From NCBI GenBank assembly GCA_934255105.1, contig CAKQNH010000052.1:1-12883 (forward strand): a DNA stretch of 12,883 bases, read 5' to 3'. A model generated the notes under the pieces. It saw only the letters and a program-made list of their open reading frames with translations, ran no database searches and was not told the origin of the DNA. This DNA comes from an uncultured Pirellulaceae bacterium (GTDB lineage Bacteria; Planctomycetota; Planctomycetia; Pirellulales; Pirellulaceae). Below are positions 1 to 7,619 of this stretch, one piece after another (position 1 is the stretch's first letter; every line of letters starts with the position of its first letter). The position numbers were made by a program, and so were the translations under genes.

Positions 1-876
1 ATCCAGCACCGCATTGATCCGCGCGGTCTCCTGCTGCAAGACGTCTAATAATTCCTGGACCTCAGAATTCTCCGACGAGGAGACAGCCAGTTGCTCACGC
101 AGCAATTGAATATGTAGCGAGAGGGCGCTGAGGGGATTGCGGATCTCATGCTGCAGGCCGGCAGCCAACGAGCCCAGCCCCATATAGCGCTCCATCCGCC
201 GCATGCGTTCTTCGATCAGCGCATTTTCCGTAATGTCAGCCACGTGTACTACAGTCCCGATCTCTTCGTGACGTTGATCGCGCAGCAAGGCACAGCCGGC
301 TCGTAGCGTACGCCGATTTCCACGATACACGATGCTGTAGTCCTGATTGCGAATGTTCGCATGTTTTGTCAAAACCTCCTCGCACATTTCACTGAGCAAT
401 TGATGCGACGCGCCGAATTCGCGAATCGATTTCCCGAGGCAATCCGGTGTCAGCTCAATCAGAGCGTACCCCTGCGGGTTGACACTGGTGATGCTGCCAG
501 ACCGGTCTGTGGTTATAATCGCTGTGTCTATACTCGCTCGAATGTCGGCCGCTAGCACTTTTGCATCGCGCAGCGATCGCTGGCTGCTCCAATAAGCGCG
601 GAACAAAAAGCTGAACGCAATTGCCGTGCCAAAGATATTCAAAACCAGCAATATCAGCAGCCTATGCTGCAACCGCAGGTCGTTGGCTAGTTCCACTGCC
701 GCCTTCATTTCCCCCTGCGGTATGTCCCGGATCAACTGAGCCAAGGCAGCTTGCTCGTGCTGCAAATCGTAGAGAATCCAAGCGGTTAGCATCAACGCTA
801 CGGCGCTCAACCCCACCCAGCCCGCAGCGAACCAACCCACATTGGGGCCATCGGTGCGATCAAAGACTTCACCCAT
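1..876 (-). CDS. PAS-containing sensor histidine kinase (NtrB-like), C-terminus cut off by window edge
   Basis: The frame is open from an ATG at 876-874 to base 1, giving the first 292 residues. Two hydrophobic segments (about residues 14-36 and 73-95) flank a loop of roughly 37 residues, too short for a large periplasmic sensor. A PAS-like domain follows (about 108-225, with AIITTDRSG and VNPQGYALIE stretches and a closing HVADITENAL). The dimerisation/phosphoacceptor helix then reads GLQHEIRNPLSAL, with the phosphorylated histidine at residue 243 (bases 150-148). The HEIRNPL box is the type seen in NtrB-like kinases. The N/G-box ATPase domain must lie left of the window. By family knowledge it autophosphorylates and passes phosphate to a response regulator, perhaps encoded just downstream; the signal is unknown. 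An AGGA about ten bases upstream supports the start. It is divergent from the secreted protein at 1171. Confidence 0.88.
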   Translation of the reverse strand, partial: MGEVFDRTDGPNVGWFAAGWVGLSAVALMLTAWILYDLQHEQAALAQLIRDIPQGEMKAAVELANDLRLQHRLLILLVLNIFGTAIAFSFLFRAYWSSQRSLRDAKVLAADIRASIDTAIITTDRSGSITSVNPQGYALIELTPDCLGKSIREFGASHQLLSEMCEEVLTKHANIRNQDYSIVYRGNRRTLRAGCALLRDQRHEEIGTVVHVADITENALIEERMRRMERYMGLGSLAAGLQHEIRNPLSALSLHIQLLREQLAVSSSENSEVQELLDVLQQETARINAVLD

Positions 877-1170
877 CTTGCAATCCTAGCTAGCCGGTTT
901 GCTGCTTCGAGAGCCCGTAGCAGCGTTGACCGGAAAATAAAATCCCCATTTTTCTACCTTTGGTGTCTGCAAATTCTTGCAGGCATCAGGCGAATAGTTG
1001 CAAATGGGTCTCTTCATCCTACACAAATTCCGAGCCGAAATTCAGCGAATATTTGCGCGGCTGAAACGATGTGGGAAATTTTACGAGTTTCTGCTACAAG
1101 CGGATGGGGCAAGCGGCAATTCGCTCCTCCCTTTCTGACATATTCCGTTTATTTACCTCAAAGAAACTCG
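877..1170. promoter_or_regulatory. Divergent intergenic region with TGCAA/TTGCA half-sites
   Basis: This spacer separates the kinase gene (minus) from the secreted GH-like gene (plus) and must hold promoters for both if they are transcribed separately. Visible structures are a perfect 6-bp inverted repeat CTGCAA-ATTC-TTGCAG at 967-982, a further TTGCAA at 998-1003, and a TTCAGC/GCTGAA inverted repeat at 1041-1046 and 1060-1065. Any of these could be a regulator site, but I cannot name a protein. I see no convincing -35/-10 pair. Bases 1069-1170 would be coding if the longer start of the next gene is used. Confidence 0.35.
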
Positions 1171-4100
1171 ATGACTGTCGGGCTCCGGCGTCCACACGTC
1201 CCTCAAATTGCTCCAATTAGCAGCCTGTCTGGCAACAGGCTTGGGTCACCAAGGCTAGCGGCGAGCCCGCGCGCCCGGCGGGCTTGGCTGCTGTTAGGAG
1301 TAGCGCTCTGGCTAGCGTGCCCCAATCTGCTCTTTGCTCAAGCCACACAGCCCTTTGGTCCGACTGCGCCGCAGGCAAGTGTTTCAAAACTTGAGCCCAG
1401 CGTGCACTGTGAACTACGGGTGGTGTGGGGCGGCGATGCGCCGCGACCTTACTCGGGCGAGATCGCAATTGCCAATGGGACTGTTAAATTCGTTCGCAAT
1501 CTGAGCTTGCAACAAGACTCGATCGGAAAGATCAGCAATGCGGGAGCCGATCGGATCGAGCTGCGACCTCACAGCGCCTCCACTTTCGGCGGCATGGACA
1601 TCCAAGTTCAAGGGAAGCTCGATAGTCTGCTCAGCCTGCGCATCGATGATCCGCTGGGAGGAGCACCTCGCGAATTTCAAGTCGCTTTAAGGGAGCTATT
1701 GCAGGACGAATGGCTACAGGCTCTGGACGAACGCGGCAATCGGCTGGCGGTAAGTCGACAAGTAGCCGATCGATTGCAAGTCGTCTGCGAGCCGCAATCG
1801 CGCCTGCTTAAGCCAGCCCAATCATGGCGTCTCAAACTCTCTGGCAATCGCACAGGCGTGGCAGCCGGCGCTGCCACTGCGGAACTGCGGTTCCTCGCTC
1901 AGGATGGCCAAGCGGTGGGGCAATCGCAGTCGGTATCGTTAGAGGTTGATCCGTACGGTAGCTTTACCCAGACCACGGTTGAGCTCGTAGCGCCAGTGCG
2001 CGAAGGTGCCTACCGCCTGGAGATCTCGCTACACCGGCGGAGCAGCATGCTGAATACTCTGGTGGCTGCATCCGCGCCAGTGCTGCGGTGCCTGGACTTG
2101 GTGGTATTTGATGCAGCGGCCACTCCAGCTTCCATTGCAGGCTGGGAACTGTTGGCCACAGTTGATCCGCTAGCTGCCAGCAAGACCGGCAGCCTAGCGT
2201 GGTTGGTGTCGACCGAAATGCTCCCCCGCCTGGAAATGCTGCCGAGTATGGGACGAGCCTACGGTGTCTCGATTGCGGATAAACTGCAGCCCTTCAATCC
2301 CTTGGCGGGTGCTATGAATCGACCGCTCAGCCACGGCAGCTTGGGCGAGCGCGAGATACTGCTCAGCGACATCAGCGGCAGCCAGTCGCGCGCCGGCGCC
2401 TGCTTGAGTCTTGCTCCGCAGGCTTGGCTAGCGCTCCCCTTGCAAGGTTTGCAGGAGAACGTCCCACATCGACTGCGCGTTCGCATTCCCACCGACCGGC
2501 CGACTGAGTTGGCAATTAGCCTACAGCAGACCAATGCCTTGCGCGAGTTCCCGCCGCTAAGTCTTGATTCGGGCGTGGTCGTTCGTTCGCGGCAAACTGC
2601 TTCAGCAACCCCGCGGGCCAGCGCTGCGTCGGCCACAACTTTGAGCACTCCGCATACGGAGCATGAAATTGTATTTTTTCCGCGTGGTGAGCAAGCTTAT
2701 CTTCTGTTAGCTAACATGCACGCGCGCGAAAACGCTGGAGTGTGCGAAATCACGCTTGAGCGGGCCAGAATGTCCACTGCGCAGGCAGCTCGCTCGGATC
2801 TAACCACTGAAAGCAGCTCGGCAAAAATCCGCGCCACGCCGCGGCGAATGGTCGGCATCAATTTGGACAAGCCGCTGCTAGCAGACTGCGTGGCCGCGCG
2901 GCGCGAAGTTGACGCGGTGACGGGCCGGGCTTTGGAGTCGTGGGGAACCTGGCAACAGTCCATCTCACGCATCTGCCAGATGATGCAACTGCGCGAGGTC
3001 AACACATTGATGGTAAAGGGCTTCTCTGAGGGAGGTGCCATTTTCCCCAGTGAACGCCTGGCGCCGAATTGTCGCTACGACAGCGGAACATTTTTCTCCG
3101 ATGGTCGCTCACCAGAGATCAAAGATGCGATCGAGTTGATGTTACAGTACTTTGACCGCGCCGACCTAAAGCTGATTCTGGCGCTGGACCTCAATACGGC
3201 TTTCCCAGGGCTGGCGCAGTTCGAGCAAGTGGCTGGACACGAATCGCTGCTTCAACAACCCATGGGAATCGACAATGCTGCCCAACTGTCGCGCGCGGTG
3301 CGCTACAATCCGTTGAACTCACGAGTGCAGGCCGAGGTCATTGCTGCGCTGCGAGAAATTGTCGACCGGTACGGGCATCATCCCGCCTTCGCCGGCATCG
3401 CATTGCAGCTTGATGATCAATCGCAGTTGATTTGGGCGGGGGACCGCTGGGGCTATGACGCTGAGTCACTGGCCGGATTTGAAAAGGCAACGCAAGTCAA
3501 ATTGCCGCCGCGGGAGAAGTTAGAAAGTGCCTTTAGCGGCACAGCCCGCCTGGCCTTTCTGGAATGGCGGGCTGGCGAATTAAGCCAGTTCTACAATCGA
3601 CTGGGTGAGATTGTGAGCGGCGGTCGGCCAGATAGAAAGCTGTATCTCAACGCGATTCGCTTGTGGGATGTTTACCCCGACAAGTCGCGCTTCGTCAACC
3701 CAGACCAGATCATCCGCAACCCCCGCGAGTATATGCTGGCCTTTGGGATTTCAGCGGACGCCCTGGCGTCGTCGCCAAGTGTAGAGCTCATGCGCGGTTC
3801 CTTCGATGCGATCATGAATTCGGTCAACTCGCAGGATTGGATAAGGCGTGAATCGGGTCAGCGCGGCTTGGTCGAATTCCAAGGGGGAGCTGATACGGCG
3901 GCCGTTGTGCTGCGATACCCGAGACGTTTCGAAGTAGCCGCGACTGAGAAACTCGACCACGCAAATTCTCGTTGGATCTATCCGACGCTCTATTACCCAG
4001 GTGTACACGCACGGAAAAAGCTGGTCAATCAGATCTTCCACAACGATCCGCTGTTGCTGGTCGATGGTAGCTGGCTCCCTTTCAGTGGCCAAGAAGATGA

Positions 4101-5406
4101 CCTACATAGCCTAACGCGAACACTCAGCGAACTGCCGCCGATCAAGCTACAACCAGTTCCCCTGCAACAGCGTGAGACGAACCTGTGTGTGCGACTGGGC
4201 CACTATCAAAACAAGTCCTACCTGCAGATCGTCAACAATGCCCCATGGCCAGAGACTCTCGAGATAGGCTATCAAGCCTCGGGCTCCAAAGTGCAGGCCC
4301 ATATCTTGGCTGGCTCTGACGCGGTGCTGGCTGCCAACGACAACACCAAACGATGGTCGCTGAGCGTGGCCCCATACGAATTGATCGGAATCGAGATCGA
4401 CGATCCGCAGTTGAGCATCACCAGTATTCAACACACAGCCAGCGATGCTATCACACGACGAATAGAGCAAGAACTGGCCGAGCTAGAAGTGCTGGTCTCC
4501 CAGGCCGCCGATCTAGCCCAGCAACGCCTGTTGGCCAATATCGACGGCGACTTTGAGAGTTGGACTCGCGATGGCCAACCGTTGGGTTGGAGCATCTCCA
4601 CGCTGCCACAAGTATCCATTGGTGAGTCACGCGACCTACCACACTCGGGCGGATCCAGTCTGCAACTCGAGAACACCGGTCAAGCTCCTATGTCGGCTTG
4701 GGCCCAGAGTCGGACTATCGCACCTCCTAGCACGGGACGCTTGGCCGTCCAAGCTTGGTTCCGCGCACCGGCCGTCGGCGAACCACTCGCCGTCAAGCTG
4801 GCCGTCGTCGGTCGCACGCACGCTGGCCAGCGCTTCGAACGCTCCATGATGCTAGGCGGCCGTGGCGACAACGCAAACTCAATCGCTATCGACTGGGGCC
4901 GCAAGCCTGCAACCCTATATGTCGGCGACGTTTCGAGTGAAAGCGTGGCCGAATTGTCGGTCCTAATCGAACTGATCGGCCCCGGCAAAGTGTGGGTCGA
5001 TGACGTGCAAGTGTTTGAGTCCTTTCTTCAACCCGACGAACGCAATCACCTGCGCGGCGAGCTGCTTGTGGTACAGAAGAAACTGGCAGAGAAGAACATC
5101 TATCCTGCCGAGCGATTGCTCGATAGCCATTGGGGACAATACCTGCTGCGCGTCGGTCCCAGCGTCACGTCGCCGCTGAGTATCGCCCATGCGACTGTGG
5201 CGACGGCGGCGTCCGCGGCGTCTGCGGCGACGACGCAACCGGTCGCGCGTTTGGCCCACAGACGCGCAGCAGCAACCACGAGCAGTGGTAGGTTGGAAGC
5301 TAACATGTCGCCGGTCGAGCCTGCCAGTTCGCGAGGATCTTGGTCGCAATCGCCGTCCGTATTTCGGCAGATGCGAGATTCGCTGCGCGACCGTTGGCAA
5401 CGCTAG
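1171..5406 (+). CDS. Large secreted protein with glycoside-hydrolase-like TIM-barrel and CBM-like module
   Basis: A 1411-residue protein from the ATG at 1171. The frame also allows an ATG at 1069 (34 residues more), but neither start has a clear ribosome site. The later start was chosen because it leaves a shorter region before the export signal. The signal has an arginine-rich stretch (SPRARRAW), a hydrophobic core (LLLGVALWLACPNLLF) and a likely cleavage after FAQA, about residue 58. Residues about 60-555 are beta-rich and unassigned. Residues about 561-965 look like a TIM-barrel hydrolase-like domain (VGINLDKPLL, REVNTLMVKGFSEGG, LKLILALDLN, FAGIALQLDDQS, KLYLNAIRLWD), resembling large planctomycete GH-like proteins. 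I could not identify catalytic acids. Residues about 1121-1280 resemble a jelly-roll carbohydrate-binding module (GDFESWTRDGQPLGW to VWVDDVQVF). The tail is rich in Ala, Ser, Thr and Arg. It probably acts on or binds polysaccharide outside the cytoplasm; substrate unknown. Confidence 0.72.
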   Translation: MTVGLRRPHVPQIAPISSLSGNRLGSPRLAASPRARRAWLLLGVALWLACPNLLFAQATQPFGPTAPQASVSKLEPSVHCELRVVWGGDAPRPYSGEIAIANGTVKFVRNLSLQQDSIGKISNAGADRIELRPHSASTFGGMDIQVQGKLDSLLSLRIDDPLGGAPREFQVALRELLQDEWLQALDERGNRLAVSRQVADRLQVVCEPQSRLLKPAQSWRLKLSGNRTGVAAGAATAELRFLAQDGQAVGQSQSVSLEVDPYGSFTQTTVELVAPVREGAYRLEISLHRRSSMLNTLVAASAPVLRCLDLVVFDAAATPASIAGWELLATVDPLAASKTGSLAWLVSTEMLPRLEMLPSMGRAYGVSIADKLQPFNPLAGAMNRPLSHGSLGEREILLSDISGSQSRAGACLSLAPQAWLALPLQGLQENVPHRLRVRIPTDRPTELAISLQQTNALREFPPLSLDSGVVVRSRQTASATPRASAASATTLSTPHTEHEIVFFPRGEQAYLLLANMHARENAGVCEITLERARMSTAQAARSDLTTESSSAKIRATPRRMVGINLDKPLLADCVAARREVDAVTGRALESWGTWQQSISRICQMMQLREVNTLMVKGFSEGGAIFPSERLAPNCRYDSGTFFSDGRSPEIKDAIELMLQYFDRADLKLILALDLNTAFPGLAQFEQVAGHESLLQQPMGIDNAAQLSRAVRYNPLNSRVQAEVIAALREIVDRYGHHPAFAGIALQLDDQSQLIWAGDRWGYDAESLAGFEKATQVKLPPREKLESAFSGTARLAFLEWRAGELSQFYNRLGEIVSGGRPDRKLYLNAIRLWDVYPDKSRFVNPDQIIRNPREYMLAFGISADALASSPSVELMRGSFDAIMNSVNSQDWIRRESGQRGLVEFQGGADTAAVVLRYPRRFEVAATEKLDHANSRWIYPTLYYPGVHARKKLVNQIFHNDPLLLVDGSWLPFSGQEDDLHSLTRTLSELPPIKLQPVPLQQRETNLCVRLGHYQNKSYLQIVNNAPWPETLEIGYQASGSKVQAHILAGSDAVLAANDNTKRWSLSVAPYELIGIEIDDPQLSITSIQHTASDAITRRIEQELAELEVLVSQAADLAQQRLLANIDGDFESWTRDGQPLGWSISTLPQVSIGESRDLPHSGGSSLQLENTGQAPMSAWAQSRTIAPPSTGRLAVQAWFRAPAVGEPLAVKLAVVGRTHAGQRFERSMMLGGRGDNANSIAIDWGRKPATLYVGDVSSESVAELSVLIELIGPGKVWVDDVQVFESFLQPDERNHLRGELLVVQKKLAEKNIYPAERLLDSHWGQYLLRVGPSVTSPLSIAHATVATAASAASAATTQPVARLAHRRAAATTSSGRLEANMSPVEPASSRGSWSQSPSVFRQMRDSLRDRWQR

Positions 5407-5426
5407 CCTCGCCCCGTTCATCCCAC

Positions 5427-5534
5427 ATCGCTGAGCCGCGGGGGCATCGCCCCGGCAGTACCGACGCGGAGCGTCGAGCCACATTGGCCGCGCGTCCCAT
5501 CGTTAAACCGCGTGGGCATCGCCCCGCGCGTCCT
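5427..5534. repeat. Two imperfect 36-bp direct repeats at 72-bp spacing, each with a GGGC-ATC-GCCC hairpin
   Basis: Copies at 5427-5462 and 5499-5534 share the pattern ATCG-YTRAR-CCGCG-K-GGGCATCGCCCCG and differ at about eight positions. Each contains a short GC hairpin: GGGGC-ATC-GCCCC at 5441-5453 and GGGC-ATC-GCCC at 5514-5524. The second can be extended outward through CGCG with a one-base bulge. Between them sits a perfect hairpin, CGACGC-GGA-GCGTCG, at 5462-5476. The block fills the spacer between two convergent genes and may act as a bidirectional transcription stop, although no T-run follows. It looks like a dispersed intergenic repeat family; copy number elsewhere cannot be judged from here. 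Confidence 0.6.
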
Positions 5535-5575
5535 ACATCGTGGAGCTCAGATTATTCATTATTCCTAACCCCGAT

Positions 5576-6283
5576 TTAACCAGCTCCCACCAGCCAGCTC
5601 CATACGAGCTGTAGCGGCGCGGCCACATCGGCCAGCCATTGGTGCAAGCCATCAGAACCAGCATGGGCGAATGAAACCAGCAGGCCGACCACAGCTAGAT
5701 TGGCCGCGGGCAGAAACAGCCAACAAAAGAGCACGCCAAGATGCTGAATGTCGGTCTGATCCTTATGAGTTTCCCGGTAGGTGCTAACGATGTGATAGGC
5801 CAAGGCCATTCCCAGCATCAGCCCGCGCCAAGGGAGCAGCCCTTGAAGCGGCAAGAGATAGGCCAGCAGAAATAGCAAAATCGCGGAGGTTGGGAAAAAG
5901 TAGGGCGCTACGACAATCAGCCAATTGCCTTCTCCCGCGATGCGGACTTGCCCACCTTTGCCCATCGAGGCATGGAAGCTGAGTATGCGATGGCAGGTCA
6001 GCAAAGCAAACAGCGCATGGGTCGCTTCGTGTTCAACGGTAATTAGAAAGCGTCCAATGCGGCTGGCGCGCAACCAGCGTCGCCAGAGGGCAATGAACAG
6101 AACTCCTCCGATTGCGAACGGGACTATGTTCAATGGCGCACGAATAACCCGCACCAACAACAGGAGTAAGCCCCAGGCCAGCAATGGAGTTATGGCAGCG
6201 GACAGCAAGGCGGCCGGCCACTTCAGTGGGTTGATCATGCGATCGCACCACTCGGACCAGCTTCTCGCCCCGTCGCTCGCCAT
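5576..6283 (-). CDS. M50B-like integral membrane zinc metalloprotease
   Basis: A 235-residue polytopic membrane protein with hydrophobic segments at about residues 22-46, 51-67, 124-148, 150-168 and 185-206. The zinc-binding HExxH motif is intact as HEATH (residues 85-89) at the edge of a hydrophobic stretch (VEHEATHALFALL). APYFFPT (about 127-133) and the later THKDQTDI segment (about 172-179) match what I know of the Peptidase_M50B-like family; an aspartate in the latter could be the third zinc ligand. M50 proteases cut within or near the membrane, but the substrate here is unknown. Length fits a minimal catalytic core without PDZ domains. The start lies 15 bases past the stop of the FKBP gene on the same strand, so the two are probably cotranscribed. 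No strong ribosome site is seen before the ATG. Confidence 0.75.
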   Translation of the reverse strand: MASDGARSWSEWCDRMINPLKWPAALLSAAITPLLAWGLLLLLVRVIRAPLNIVPFAIGGVLFIALWRRWLRASRIGRFLITVEHEATHALFALLTCHRILSFHASMGKGGQVRIAGEGNWLIVVAPYFFPTSAILLFLLAYLLPLQGLLPWRGLMLGMALAYHIVSTYRETHKDQTDIQHLGVLFCWLFLPAANLAVVGLLVSFAHAGSDGLHQWLADVAAPLQLVWSWLVGAG

Positions 6284-6298
6284 CGTCAGCCAGTCTGG

Positions 6299-6856
6299 TT
6301 ATTTGACCTTCAGCAACTCGACCACAAAATGCAAATGTGCACGTGGGGGAATGGGACCACCTGGGGTGCCGCGTTCGCCATAACCCAGAGTATGCGGGAT
6401 CGAAAGTTCGATCATGCCACCTTCGCCGATAAACTGCATTCCTTCGGTCCAACCCGGGATCACTCCCTTGAGTGGAAATGGGATCGGTTGGCCACGGCGA
6501 TACGAACTGTCGAAAACGGTCTTGTCATCCAACCAACCCTTGTAGTGAGCGACGACCGTATCGCGTGCAGTCGGCTTTTTGTCGCTCCCTTTGCGAAGAA
6601 TGCGGTACTCGAGTCCCGACGCGGTTTTGGTAAATTCGCGTGGCGCGTCGGCGTCGATCTTGCCTGGAGCTACGACTTCCTTGCTATCTTTAGGGCCTGC
6701 CGTCAGTTCGCCTTGGCTTTCGTTAACCGCTTGCTGGGTCCCAGCCACCGCGCCTCGTATAGCTTGAGCTGCGCCCCCTTGCGCGCACGCCATATTGGAG
6801 GTTACCATCCCAACACTCAGAGCCATCGAGGCAATTGTAAAGCACTTCATCGACAT
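6299..6856 (-). CDS. Exported FKBP-type peptidyl-prolyl cis-trans isomerase
   Basis: A 185-residue protein from the ATG at 6856-6854. The frame stays open to an ATG at 6952, but an AAGGA lies just before 6856, and the protein starting there begins directly with an export signal (MKCFTIASMALSVGMVTSN, probable cleavage near ACA-QGG). A second ATG two codons in (6850) is equally possible. After an acidic, Gly/Ala-rich linker, residues about 78-185 form one FKBP domain. The ligand-pocket residues are all in place: HYKG Tyr, VFDSS Phe and Asp, PFPL Phe, GVIPGW Val/Ile/Trp, LGYG Tyr and LHFVVELL Phe. It should therefore be an active prolyl isomerase. It would assist folding of exported proteins. 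It follows efp after a 105-base gap and precedes the M50B-like gene by 15 bases. Confidence 0.92.
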   Translation of the reverse strand: MSMKCFTIASMALSVGMVTSNMACAQGGAAQAIRGAVAGTQQAVNESQGELTAGPKDSKEVVAPGKIDADAPREFTKTASGLEYRILRKGSDKKPTARDTVVAHYKGWLDDKTVFDSSYRRGQPIPFPLKGVIPGWTEGMQFIGEGGMIELSIPHTLGYGERGTPGGPIPPRAHLHFVVELLKVK

Positions 6857-6961
6857 AGGATCCTTGAAAAAAAATGAACCGGCCGCGAGACCGCGATCGC
6901 ACCCGCCATGCAATATGCGTGTGGCAGACGCGGACTTGTGATATAGATCCATTATGAACTA

Positions 6962-7534
6962 TCAACTGCTGACGCGTTCGACATACTCGCCGGTGCGGGT
7001 GTCGATTTTGAGGACATTTCCCTCTTTGATGAAGCCAGGCACGGTAAACTCGGCACCCGTTTCGACCAGAGCGGGCTTGGTGACGTTCGTGGCCGTATCT
7101 CCCTTGGCTCCGGGTTCGCACTGCGTTACCAGGAGTTCGACGTGGATCGGCGGAGTCATCGTCAGCGGGTTACCATTAAAGAGCATCACGGTACATTTCA
7201 TACCATCCTTGAGATACTTCCACGCATCATCGATTTGTTCGGCCGTCAGTTCATATTGTTCGAAAGTTTCGCTGTGCATGAACACATAGGTGTCCCCCTG
7301 CTTGTACAAATACTGCACAGAAATCTCTTCACAGTCCGCTGCTTCCAGTTCATCGCCCCCTTTATAGGTTCGATCGAGTATAGTCCCGCGCAGTAGATTC
7401 CGCATTTTGCATTTGTACAGAGCGTTACCTTTGCCGGGCTTTACAAAGTTCATTTCCACCATTACATACGGGTCGCCGTCGATTTGAATCTTCAGGCCTT
7501 TTTTAAAGTCGCTTGTTTTGTAGGTACTAACCAC
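6962..7534 (-). CDS. efp: Translation elongation factor P
   Basis: A 190-residue protein covering the whole EF-P fold: an N-terminal KOW-like domain followed by two OB-type domains, with the signature near the C-terminus (GAEFTVPGFIKEGNVLKIDTR, positions about 162-182). The modification loop reads FVKPGKGNA, with the lysine at residue 35 matching Lys34 of E. coli EF-P, which receives (R)-beta-lysine. EF-P binds ribosomes stalled on consecutive prolines and restores peptide-bond formation. Translation begins at a GTG (7534-7532), supported by GAGG seven bases upstream. The nearby ATG at 7545 is out of frame. The gene ends in tandem stops TGA-TAG. It is divergent from epmB, whose product makes the beta-lysine for this lysine, and lies upstream of the FKBP gene on the same strand. 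Confidence 0.97.
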   Translation of the reverse strand: MVSTYKTSDFKKGLKIQIDGDPYVMVEMNFVKPGKGNALYKCKMRNLLRGTILDRTYKGGDELEAADCEEISVQYLYKQGDTYVFMHSETFEQYELTAEQIDDAWKYLKDGMKCTVMLFNGNPLTMTPPIHVELLVTQCEPGAKGDTATNVTKPALVETGAEFTVPGFIKEGNVLKIDTRTGEYVERVSS

Positions 7535-7619
7535 GAGAGAACCTCATCGGTACTAAACGAATGCATGTGCTGAAAACGACGGAAATCCGCCCCGAGATCT
7601 ACGAACAGGAGCCTGCGCG
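7535..7619. promoter_or_regulatory. Divergent efp/epmB promoter region
   Basis: These 85 bases separate the efp GTG start from the epmB ATG start and must carry at least the promoter of efp and probably one for epmB. The ribosome sites are clear at both ends: GAGG before efp, reading the minus strand, and AGGAG at 7607-7611, eight bases before epmB. No confident -35/-10 boxes or operator palindromes were seen. The shared, compact spacer suggests that the two genes may be expressed together. Confidence 0.4.

Noticed and set aside
621..893. Plus-strand open frame (90 codons) opposite the kinase N-terminus
   Set aside because: The minus strand gives a coherent start, membrane segments and PAS domain; this frame is a by-product.
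4963..5484. Long minus-strand open frame (173 codons) opposite the 3' end of the GH-like gene
   Set aside because: It lies antisense to a well-supported gene and its product is an Arg-rich composition typical of reverse-frame translation in GC-rich DNA, with no recognisable motif.
6329..6877. Plus-strand open frame (182 codons) opposite the FKBP gene
   Set aside because: The minus strand encodes an intact FKBP domain with all pocket residues; the plus frame has no family features.
6857..6952. Upstream extension of the FKBP gene to the ATG at 6952
   Set aside because: The extension would put 32 residues before the signal peptide, while an AAGGA directly precedes the ATG at 6856.
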